Shown piece by piece: positions 23,490-30,719 of a stretch of DNA of 55,149 nt. Each line of letters starts with the position of its first letter. Position 1 is the first letter of the stretch. Made by a program: the position numbers and the translations under genes. The DNA comes from CAYUNI01 sp964446245 (GTDB lineage Bacteria; Patescibacteriota; Minisyncoccia; Phycocordibacterales; XYD1-FULL-46-19), in assembly GCA_964446245.1 (NCBI GenBank), contig CAYUNI010000001.1:1-55149 (forward strand), in the 5' to 3' direction. The notes below the pieces were generated by a model, which worked only from the letters and a program-made list of their open reading frames with translations, ran no database searches and was not told where the DNA came from.

Positions 23490-23620
23490 CGGAGACGGAA
23501 CTCGAATCCGTTGTTCGGATTCCAATCGTTCGAAGGCTTCGCCCAATTGTCGTTCAGCCACAAACCGTCGTCGTTGCGTTCGAGCTTGAAGACGTTCGGG
23601 TTGCCGTCGGAGTCGGTGTT
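23490..23620 (-). repeat. DGR template repeat (TR)
   Basis: 131 bp on the minus strand, aligned without gaps to the variable repeat at 25600-25730. By hand I count 35 adenines in the TR, 25 of which are changed in the VR (19 to G, 5 to T, 1 to C). No non-adenine position differs. Most changed adenines are in AAC, AAT or GAC codons, the arrangement that lets A-mutagenesis give diverse residues. The invariant 3' end (TTCGAGTTCCGTCTCCG) would act as the homing anchor. No promoter upstream of the TR (on the minus strand) is convincing. Confidence 0.96.
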
Positions 23621-23854
23621 TGTGCGGTGCGCCATCCATAGCACCGTCCATCTGATGCGCGAGGCGCAAAAGACCGGACTGTATTTTATGCGTGATCGAA
23701 AATCAACCAGCGCATCGCACCAAGTGTTTTCTTTTTTAGACTAACATGCGAATCCTCCGGGGAAAACCGTAGCCGTCCGCGCTCTCAACTCGCACAAGTC
23801 GAAAGGGTCTTGAAAAACCGTGGCCGTTCAATGCAACCGATCTGCAACAATAAT

Positions 23855-23891
23855 ATCAGAAAAATACTTTATTAAACAATCTTTTTCTGAT
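23855..23891. promoter_or_regulatory. Inverted repeat upstream of the variable protein gene
   Basis: Perfect 10-bp arms ATCAGAAAAA (23855-23864) and TTTTTCTGAT (23882-23891) with a 17-nt spacer, ending 13 bp before ATG 23905 and overlapping the likely -10 (TAAACT). It could be an operator or an RNA hairpin at the mRNA 5' end. Confidence 0.5.
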
Positions 23892-23904
23892 AAACTGTCT
23901 GTAT

Positions 23905-25782
23905 ATGGAAAAGCATCCGTTACACCTCAAGAACCCCGAGTTGCAGACCTCTCCCGAAGTAGAGCGGGCGGTAGAGCGTGAGGAACGACATACGGGGGAA
24001 AAGATACCGAACGATCCGGCCGAGCGCATTGAATCTTATATGGATCGGCTGGAGAACATTTTTTTGAATCCAGACGAACGGGTACGAGAACGCAACCTCG
24101 AAATGTTTCGAGACAAGATTTATGATGCCCTTATCATAAAGAAGGAAAATTTTCCCGAATCGTATTTCGAACTCCAAAAACGAGTAGCAAGAGAACAGGG
24201 ACACGGCGACATCCAGATATCCGAAGAAATGCGCGAGCAGATGATGGATGTCGCAATCGAAGATCAGAAGCATTCCCTCGACGCCTGGATGGACTATCTT
24301 ACTTCGAACGATGCAGTCTATCCGGCGTGGTTTAAGTATTTCGTTTGGCGGAATATCACCAAACTCTCACAATTCGATAAGGAGCGAGGGGAGTTCAAAA
24401 AACGCACCGACTCGACCGTAGCTCCGTATCCCGATATCTACCGCGAACCGTTGGCACAAATTGCTGACGTTTACGAAAAAGTAAAAGAGGACAACAAAAA
24501 TCTCAAAGAACCCGAAATCAGGGAAGCGTTTTCCAAAAAGTTTCCAAATCTGTATGCCGAACTTATTTCTAAGTCACTTGCCGCTTCGATAGAAAACCGC
24601 GAAGAAGTCCGCGGACAATGGGTCAAATACGAACAGGGAGACAATGCCGAAGCCGAGAGACTGTTTCAGTCGCTTGAAGGCAAAGGCACTGGCTGGTGCA
24701 CGGCTGGTCGTTCGACCGCCGAAACACAAATAGAATCCGGTGATTTTTACGTGTATTACACAAACGACTCGCAAGGCAATCCGACCCAGCCACGTCTGGC
24801 TATTCGCATGGAAGGCAAAGATAGAATCGGGGAAGTGCGTGGGATCCTACCGCATCAAAATATCGAACCTACTATGCAGGAAGTATTGGATGGCAAGCTC
24901 AAGGAATTCGGAACCGAAGCAGACGCTTATCGCAAGAAAAGCGGGGATATGCGGCTTCTCACTAATCTCGAAAAGAAGCGTGAAAACGATCAGCTGTTCA
25001 CCAAAGAAGATTTGATATTCCTCTATGAAGTCAATTCCACCATTGAAGGTTTCGGGTACGGGAAAGACCCTCGTATTGCCGAGCTTCGGCAAGGAAGAAA
25101 TACTGAGGAAGATATGCTGGTCATATTTGATTGCACGAGAGATGAAATCGCTCACGTTCCGAGCGAGATACATGAAAACACCAAGGCCTATGTCGGCCAG
25201 CTTGAACCGGGCATATTCCAGAAATTGCCGGAAAATCTCGAGCAGGTGTACACTTCGTTTCCCGAAAAGAAAATCCGCAGAGAAAATATCGAGATCGGAG
25301 GCAAATCCGCGGAACAACTCATCTCTGAAATGGAAGAGGCCGGCATCAATATTTCCGATTACGCGAAGAGCATGCTTGGGAGCCGAGAATTCACGCCAGG
25401 TAAAAACCATGAAGAGGTTACGATCATCCGACTGACGGTTGCCGACCTCGGTTTCAGGACGGGCGCGACTACTGACCAAATTTACGAACGGGCGCAAGCG
25501 CTCGGCTTGGAACTCTGTCCTCCCGATACCGGCCCCAACTATCGTTTGAAATATCGGAATCAGCCTTTAGGAGAATGGTTTTGTATCGGTATGAAGCAGA
25601 TCTCCGGCTCCGGCGGCGTCCCGGGCGTCTTCAGGCTCGGGCGCGACGTCGGCGGTTTGTGGCTGGACGACGTTTGGGCGAGGCCTTCGAGCGATTGGCG
25701 TCCGGGCGACGGGTTCGAGTTCCGTCTCCGCAAGCCCGCCCGACTGAAGGACGCTAGTCGTTCGGGCGGGCCTGAATCTTAG
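23905..25782 (+). CDS. DGR variable (target) protein with C-type-lectin-like variable end
   Basis: 625 residues, no signal peptide or membrane segment. The N-terminal 230 residues are charged and helical. A middle region carries GTGWCTAG (W264-C265-T266) followed by FYVYYTND (281-288) and RLAIRMEGKDRIGEVRGI, a layout resembling the WCT-type domain of PcfJ-like and phage proteins; its role is unknown. From about residue 505 the C-terminal region (VADLGFRTGA, LGLELCPPDTGP, QPLGEWFCIGM) leads into the variable repeat (about 566-609), ending WLDDVWARPSSDW and FEFRLR, as in the lectin-fold variable domains of DGR targets. The variable residues would form a binding surface. A 16-residue GC-rich tail follows. 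ATG 23905 has no strong Shine-Dalgarno site. Probably cytoplasmic, since no export signal is seen. Confidence 0.9.
   Translation: MEKHPLHLKNPELQTSPEVERAVEREERHTGEKIPNDPAERIESYMDRLENIFLNPDERVRERNLEMFRDKIYDALIIKKENFPESYFELQKRVAREQGHGDIQISEEMREQMMDVAIEDQKHSLDAWMDYLTSNDAVYPAWFKYFVWRNITKLSQFDKERGEFKKRTDSTVAPYPDIYREPLAQIADVYEKVKEDNKNLKEPEIREAFSKKFPNLYAELISKSLAASIENREEVRGQWVKYEQGDNAEAERLFQSLEGKGTGWCTAGRSTAETQIESGDFYVYYTNDSQGNPTQPRLAIRMEGKDRIGEVRGILPHQNIEPTMQEVLDGKLKEFGTEADAYRKKSGDMRLLTNLEKKRENDQLFTKEDLIFLYEVNSTIEGFGYGKDPRIAELRQGRNTEEDMLVIFDCTRDEIAHVPSEIHENTKAYVGQLEPGIFQKLPENLEQVYTSFPEKKIRRENIEIGGKSAEQLISEMEEAGINISDYAKSMLGSREFTPGKNHEEVTIIRLTVADLGFRTGATTDQIYERAQALGLELCPPDTGPNYRLKYRNQPLGEWFCIGMKQISGSGGVPGVFRLGRDVGGLWLDDVWARPSSDWRPGDGFEFRLRKPARLKDASRSGGPES
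25600..25730 (+). repeat. DGR variable repeat (VR)
   Basis: 131 bp in the 3' end of the variable protein gene. It aligns gap-free to the template at 23490-23620 (opposite strand in the window, same sense relative to the coding reading). All 25 differences coincide with template adenines. The last 17 bp are identical to the template and probably form the initiation-of-mutagenic-homing site. Confidence 0.96.
25734..25771. other. GC-rich inverted repeat just after the VR
   Basis: Arms GCCCGCCCGA (25734-25743) and TCGGGCGGGC (25762-25771), perfect over 10 bp, with an alternative inner stem CGACT/AGTCG. It begins 4 bp after the VR and lies within the last codons of the gene. Hairpin or cruciform structures at this place promote DGR retrohoming in characterised systems. 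Confidence 0.75.
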
Positions 25783-25812
25783 ACCCTTGGTTTCTTTATG
25801 ATTTCTTGCTTG

Positions 25813-25838
25813 TCCGCCGAAGCCTAGGCGTAGGTGGA
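25813..25838. repeat. Imperfect palindromic REP-like element, right of DGR
   Basis: TCCGCCGAAGCCTAGGCGTA then GGTGGA: outer arms pair with one wobble and the centre GCCTAGGC is a perfect palindrome. It resembles the element at 22022-22048. A further small palindrome GCTTGC-GAA-GCAAGC lies near 25876-25890. mnmA begins 76 bp downstream. Confidence 0.45.
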
Positions 25839-25913
25839 ACCCTTTGGCTCTTGAACTCTTTGATCCTTTGTATTCGCTTGCGAAGCAAGCTCGTGCCATT
25901 TTTAGATTTATGT

Positions 25914-27002
25914 ATGTTTACTGGTATTAATAAAAAAGCTTTTGTCGGAATGTCGGGCGGGGTCGATTCGTCGGTTTCGGCCGCCCTGCTTAAAAAAGCC
26001 GGTTATGAGGTAATCGGGGTTTTTATTCGTGTCTGGTCGCCGGATGGGAATTGTGCGTGGCGCGCTGAGCGTCGGGAAGCCTATCGAGCGGCGGCGATTT
26101 TAAAAATTCCTTTGTTAACGATTGATTTGTCGGTCGAATACAAAAAAGCGGTAATTGATTATTTGGTTGCCGAATATAAAGCAGGCCGGACACCTAACCC
26201 TGATGTGATGTGTAATAAGCACATCAAATTTGGTATTTTCTATGATTGGGCGATGGCAAAAGGCGCCGATTTTGTAGCAACTGGTCATTATTCGCAAATA
26301 AAAGATGGGAGCTTGATGAACAGCTTCGATTCCGACAAAGACCAGACATATTTTTTGTGGGCGGTTGAACAAAAAAAGTTGGCGAAGATTTTATTTCCAA
26401 TCGGAAAGTATAAAAAAAGTGAAGTTCGAAAATTAGCTCGAAAATTTGGTCTGTCTAATGCCGACAAGCCTGATAGTCAGGGCTTGTGTTTTGTCGGGGA
26501 TTTCGATTTTAAAGAATTTTTACGAGAAACTTTGGGGGTTAAAAAAGGGGAGGTTTTGGATACTAGTGGACAAAAAATTGGTGAACATGATGGCGCTTAT
26601 TTGTATACGATAGGTGAAAGGCATGGATTTAAAGTGGAGGCGAAGTCTAATGAAACCGAACCTTATTTCATCATTAATAAAGATTCGGAAAAAAATACTT
26701 TGATTGTTGACCATAAACCAAATGTCGGGACATTTGTTGAATTGGGTGAAATTAAGCTTGGAGCAATAAATTGGTTGATTAAAAAAGAACCCAAGCCTGG
26801 TCGAGTGTATCAAGCGCGATTGCGCTATCGTTCAGCTTTGGCAGATTGTTTGCTAGAAAAAAGAGGTGATGATTGGATTGTTAAATTTTTGGAGCCAGTA
26901 TTTTCTCCTGCTCTCGGTCAATCGGTGGTGATTTATGATGGAGAGCAGTGCATTGGCGGAGGAATAATTTTTTCAGTAAAGAATTACTTAAATAAAAAAT
27001 AA
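25914..27002 (+). CDS. mnmA: tRNA-specific 2-thiouridylase MnmA
   Basis: 362 residues from ATG 25914. An upstream in-frame TTG (25806) would add a low-complexity leader made from the palindromic element and is unlikely. The enzyme thiolates U34 of tRNAs for Lys, Glu and Gln. The PP-loop SGGVDSS is at residues 14-20. The two catalytic cysteines are in PDVMCNKHIKFG (Cys100) and GLCFVGD (Cys192), and DKDQTYFLW is the tRNA-binding signature. All key residues are present. First host-like gene to the right of the DGR. Confidence 0.95.
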   Translation: MFTGINKKAFVGMSGGVDSSVSAALLKKAGYEVIGVFIRVWSPDGNCAWRAERREAYRAAAILKIPLLTIDLSVEYKKAVIDYLVAEYKAGRTPNPDVMCNKHIKFGIFYDWAMAKGADFVATGHYSQIKDGSLMNSFDSDKDQTYFLWAVEQKKLAKILFPIGKYKKSEVRKLARKFGLSNADKPDSQGLCFVGDFDFKEFLRETLGVKKGEVLDTSGQKIGEHDGAYLYTIGERHGFKVEAKSNETEPYFIINKDSEKNTLIVDHKPNVGTFVELGEIKLGAINWLIKKEPKPGRVYQARLRYRSALADCLLEKRGDDWIVKFLEPVFSPALGQSVVIYDGEQCIGGGIIFSVKNYLNKK

Positions 27003-27024
27003 TCTAAAAAGAATAATGAGGGGA

Positions 27025-27064
27025 GATGTAGACAAATTTCGCGATCGCGAAATTTGTCTACATC
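27025..27064. repeat. 40-bp perfect palindrome
   Basis: GATGTAGACAAATTTCGCGA followed immediately by its exact reverse complement, no loop. It lies 23 bp after the mnmA stop. On the plus strand the following bases (GTTAAAAAG) are not a U run. It may end the mnmA transcript or be a mobile palindromic element. Confidence 0.85.
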
Positions 27065-27089
27065 GTTAAAAAGTTTAATCTAAAATAAT

Positions 27090-27119
27090 ATAGCCACGAA
27101 ACTTTCGTTTCGTGGCTAT
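27090..27119. terminator. Hairpin between convergent genes
   Basis: 13-bp perfect stem ATAGCCACGAAAC / GTTTCGTGGCTAT with loop TTTC, between mnmA (+) and the minus-strand gene at 27127. It is probably a bidirectional transcription end, although U runs are weak. Confidence 0.65.
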
Positions 27120-27126
27120 GTATCTC

Positions 27127-27507
27127 CTAGTTGATCCTTGGATCTTCCGGCGAAATCACCGGAAAGAAAACTTTCTGGCTGTCGATGAAGGAGAGGTCGA
27201 GAGCCACCACTTCGAAATCAGCAGCAATCATTATGCACTCCCCCTCTTGAAGCCTATGGGAATAATTAAGACCGATGGCCACTTCCATCCCCACCTCAAG
27301 GAGTCTTTGTTTGGCGTTTTCGGACTCATCTTGCCGAGGGGCCATCTTTGATTTGAATGTCAAGAATAGGACCCTCTGCAATTCCCCATCTAAGACTCCT
27401 ATCGGTCGACCAAAACTTGGTCTTTGGGGAAGGAGATTGTTGGTCTCCTTAAGATCGCTAGGGGTCACCCTGGCGATCATGTTCGAGATACTTGAAAAAA
27501 TCCCCAT
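27127..27507 (-). CDS. Hypothetical protein
   Basis: 126 residues from an ATG at 27507, chosen because AAGGAGGT lies 11 bp upstream; a longer reading from TTG 27540 would place that Shine-Dalgarno site inside the gene. The sequence MGIFSSISNMIARVTP is followed by a mixed alpha/beta region (GMEVAIGLNYSHRLQEGECI, then FEVVALDLSFID). No membrane segment. I do not recognise the family. One of few genes here with a strong ribosome binding site. Confidence 0.7.
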   Translation of the reverse strand: MGIFSSISNMIARVTPSDLKETNNLLPQRPSFGRPIGVLDGELQRVLFLTFKSKMAPRQDESENAKQRLLEVGMEVAIGLNYSHRLQEGECIMIAADFEVVALDLSFIDSQKVFFPVISPEDPRIN

Positions 27508-27619
27508 TTTTTGTCTGACCTCCTTTTGTTTATTGTTCAAAAACCTGTGGTAATTATATCACTTTAGTGTGCATTAGTCAATCACCATAAAAATCTTTTT
27601 TGTGGTAAATTTTAAAGAT

Positions 27620-29407
27620 ATGCAATCTGATGAAATTCGCAATCGATTTTTAAATTTTTTTGCTAAGCGCGGACATGCGATTATCTCGTCGGCTCCTCTA
27701 GTGCCAGAGAATGACCCATCAGTACTTTTTAATACTGCCGGGATGCAGCCTCTTGTCCCGTATCTTTTAGGCGAGAAACACCCTTCTGGTGATAAATTGT
27801 GTGATGTCCAAAAATGTGTGCGGACAACAGATATTGAAGATATTGGCGACAATACTCATTTAACCTTTTTTCAGATGTTGGGGAATTGGTCTCTTGGCTC
27901 ATATTTTAAAGCGGAGGCAATTAAATGGAGTTATGAGCTTCTTACTGACCCAAATGAAGGTTTTGGTTTAGATAAAAATCGCCTTTATGTGACGGTGTTT
28001 GCCGGAGATAAAAATGCTCCGCGCGATGAAGAATCGGCGCAAATTTGGCAGAGTCTAGGTGTGCCAAATAGCCGTATTTTTTATTTACCTAAAGAAAATA
28101 ATTGGTGGAGCCCGGGCGATAATGGTCCTTGTGGTCCGGATACAGAAATGTTTTATGACGTGACCGAGGCTGGCCTAGGCGATTTGACTTTAGAGCAATA
28201 TCAGTCTGCTGACGGCCGTCGTGATGTGGTCGAAATCTGGAACGATGTTTTCATGGAGTATGAGAAAAAAGATGGGGTAGTGGTTGGCAAATTGCAACAA
28301 AAAAATGTTGACACGGGAGCTGGCCTGGAGCGACTCACAATGGTTATCCAGAAAAAAGATAATGTCTATGATACTGATTTGTTTGCTCCTCTTATTGCTA
28401 AGATTAGAGAGCTCTCATCAAGGCACGCCCTTGATGAAAAGAAGGCTGAGCGAATAGTGGCCGATCATTTGCGAGCGAGTGTTTTTATTATTACAGATGG
28501 TGTTTTGCCGAGTAATACTGATCGCGGGTATGTCTTGCGTCGTCTGCTTCGTCGAGCGGTTCGTTTTGCTGATCAGCTCGGTTTACCACCTGATTCGTTG
28601 GCGCTTTTAGCGGAAGGGGTGATTTTGCAATACGGAGATTTCTATTCTGAATTGTCGATTGGGCGAGAAAAAATTTTGGAGATCATTAAACAAGAAGAAG
28701 AAAAATTTCGCCAGACTTTAGAAAAAGGTCTGAAAGAGTTTGAGAAGATTTCTAAACAAGAAAATATTTCTGGTAAGGATGCCTTTCTCCTTTTTTCTTC
28801 TTATGGTTTTCCTTTAGAATTGACCTTAGAGATTGCTTTAGAAAAAGGGGTTAGAGTTGATATTGAAGGTTTCAATCAAGAAATGAAACGACATCAAGAA
28901 TTATCTAAAAGTGGAGCAGAGCAAAAATTCAAAGGGGGTCTGGCGGGGACCGGGGAGAAGGAGATTGCTTACCATACTGCTACACATCTCCTTTTGGCTT
29001 CTTTGCGACAAGTCTTAGGCGCAGATATAGTTCAAAGGGGGAGTAATATTACCGCCGAACGACTTCGTTTTGATTTTAGTTGGCCAGATAAATTAACCGT
29101 TGAGCAAATAAAAGCGGTGGAAGATTTAGTAAATGAAAAAATTTCTGCCAAATTGCCAGTAGAGATGATTGAAATGTCTAAAGATGAAGCAGTGAAGATT
29201 GTCACCACTTTATCTTTTGATTTATCAAAATATGGCGATACTGTGAAAGTTTATAAAATTGGCGACTCTGTTTCGGGGCAAGTTTTCAGCGCGGAATTTT
29301 GTGGTGGTCCTCATGTCGCCAACACTGGCGATCTTGGTCAGTTCAAGATCGTCAAAGAAGAAGCATCTTCGGCGGGAGTGAGAAGGATTAAGGCGGTGTT
29401 GGAATAA
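27620..29407 (+). CDS. alaS: Alanyl-tRNA synthetase, short form without C-Ala domain
   Basis: 595 residues from ATG 27620 (a GTG six codons upstream is the alternative). The class II catalytic core has FNTAGMQPLVPYLLG and KCVRTTDIEDIGDNTHLTFF. The tRNA-recognition and editing domain has HTATH (His452, His456) and CGGPH (Cys561, His565), the zinc-binding set that clears mischarged Ser/Gly. The protein stops right after this domain, whereas E. coli AlaRS (about 876 residues) continues with the C-Ala domain. Shortened AlaRS is, to my knowledge, frequent in Patescibacteria. Confidence 0.96.
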   Translation: MQSDEIRNRFLNFFAKRGHAIISSAPLVPENDPSVLFNTAGMQPLVPYLLGEKHPSGDKLCDVQKCVRTTDIEDIGDNTHLTFFQMLGNWSLGSYFKAEAIKWSYELLTDPNEGFGLDKNRLYVTVFAGDKNAPRDEESAQIWQSLGVPNSRIFYLPKENNWWSPGDNGPCGPDTEMFYDVTEAGLGDLTLEQYQSADGRRDVVEIWNDVFMEYEKKDGVVVGKLQQKNVDTGAGLERLTMVIQKKDNVYDTDLFAPLIAKIRELSSRHALDEKKAERIVADHLRASVFIITDGVLPSNTDRGYVLRRLLRRAVRFADQLGLPPDSLALLAEGVILQYGDFYSELSIGREKILEIIKQEEEKFRQTLEKGLKEFEKISKQENISGKDAFLLFSSYGFPLELTLEIALEKGVRVDIEGFNQEMKRHQELSKSGAEQKFKGGLAGTGEKEIAYHTATHLLLASLRQVLGADIVQRGSNITAERLRFDFSWPDKLTVEQIKAVEDLVNEKISAKLPVEMIEMSKDEAVKIVTTLSFDLSKYGDTVKVYKIGDSVSGQVFSAEFCGGPHVANTGDLGQFKIVKEEASSAGVRRIKAVLE

Positions 29408-29496
29408 AAGGCCTTAAATTTCATAACAGCAATAAAATTATTTTCTTTTATCTTTGGCGCGGTGGATAAATTATCCAGTCTAAATTAAAAAACGTG

Positions 29497-29505
29497 TGCT
29501 ATAAT
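29497..29505 (+). promoter_or_regulatory. Extended -10 promoter, leaderless
   Basis: TGC-TATAAT (29497-29505), preceded by TG to give TGTGCTATAAT. ATG 29512 begins 6 nt after the -10, so the transcript probably starts at the start codon. The identical TGTGCTATAAT occurs before uppP (43555-43565). Confidence 0.65.
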
Positions 29506-29511
29506 TTGGCT

Positions 29512-30687
29512 ATGAGTTTTTTTTCTTCTAAACCACAGTCAAATGAACCAGTGGCGATTATTGATATCAGTGGCTCGGCTGTTTCTGGTCTTTTAATTTC
29601 GGATGAAGAAATTGGTTTGACGGTGAGTGAGGAAATAAATATCGGCGAGCAAGTCGATCTTAAACAATTTATTCTGGCTGTGTCGCAAGCGATTGAAAAG
29701 GTTGCTGGTAAATTGCGTCAAGAATCAAAGATTGTCCCCAAGGCCTACCTTTGTTTTTTGTCGGCCCCTTTTTATTTTTCTCAGACGAAGAGATTTGTTT
29801 TCCGTCAAAAGGAACCTTTTGTTGTCACCAAAAAATTAGTGGCAAAATTAATCTCTGAAGAAAAACAAAAAATAATTAATAATCATAAACATCTTTTTGC
29901 TAATTTGGCTGGAGATGAAGCTCAAGCCGTGGAGTCAAATATTTTGGACTGGCATCTAAATGGCTATAGCTACCCCGCTCCTTGGGGGCTGGAAACGAAA
30001 GAATTAGCTTTTAGCTACCATCTCGGACTTGGTTCTAAAGAGATTTTGTCTCAGATGACTAGTCGATTACAAAAAGCGGGTTGGGCTATACCAGTCGTCT
30101 ATCAGACTTTTACTCAGGTGGCGAGCGCTTTAATAAAAAGAAATAAATTAGCAGAGCATTATATCCTTTTTGATTTAGATGGCGATTTGACTGATTTAGC
30201 TTTGGTGACCGACGGTGTCCTCTCTGAGACGATATCTTTTCCCCGGGGGAAAAACTTTATTTTACGTCGGCTCGCTGGTATTACTGGTGCAATCCCTAGT
30301 GAGGCAAAGACCTCAGTCAAACTTTTTTATGAACGAAAGCTGGAAACAAAGCAGATGGAACAAATTGGGAATTTTTTGGCTCAAGCCAGAGATGAGTGGG
30401 TGGGAGATTTAGCCGAATTATTCAAACAATTAAGTGAAGAATATTTTTTACCAAGTCAGATTTATCTTGTCGGCGAGCCACTCCTTAATCGCTTTTTTCA
30501 AGAAGCACTTGGGGATGCTCAGTTGAGCCGTTTTTTGCTGGGTGGGCAAATTTTTAAAATCGAATCTTTAGAAAAAGTCTTATTGCCTAATTCACCTAGC
30601 GCTTTAACTAAAAACTTATGCCCATTTTTACAGGTGGAAGCGCTTTTTTATCGATCTAAAATGTGGTACAATAGTGAGAGTTGGTAA
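29512..30687 (+). CDS. Actin-fold ATPase-like protein (FtsA/PilM-related)
   Basis: 391 residues from ATG 29512; the GTG at 29494 lies within the promoter. The start PVAIIDISGSAVSGLLIS resembles the phosphate-1 strand of FtsA/PilM-type actin-fold proteins. YILFDLDGDLTDLALVTDGVL (about residue 210) resembles phosphate-2, and SQIYLVGEP resembles the adenosine motif. The phosphate motifs are looser than in true FtsA. Not a canonical cell division FtsA; more like PilM-type membrane adaptor proteins. It is followed closely by the baseplate-J-like membrane protein, and the two may form a surface apparatus. Confidence 0.65.
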   Translation: MSFFSSKPQSNEPVAIIDISGSAVSGLLISDEEIGLTVSEEINIGEQVDLKQFILAVSQAIEKVAGKLRQESKIVPKAYLCFLSAPFYFSQTKRFVFRQKEPFVVTKKLVAKLISEEKQKIINNHKHLFANLAGDEAQAVESNILDWHLNGYSYPAPWGLETKELAFSYHLGLGSKEILSQMTSRLQKAGWAIPVVYQTFTQVASALIKRNKLAEHYILFDLDGDLTDLALVTDGVLSETISFPRGKNFILRRLAGITGAIPSEAKTSVKLFYERKLETKQMEQIGNFLAQARDEWVGDLAELFKQLSEEYFLPSQIYLVGEPLLNRFFQEALGDAQLSRFLLGGQIFKIESLEKVLLPNSPSALTKNLCPFLQVEALFYRSKMWYNSESW

Positions 30688-30719
30688 AAACCTATTAATT
30701 TAATTTTCAAAATAAAAAA

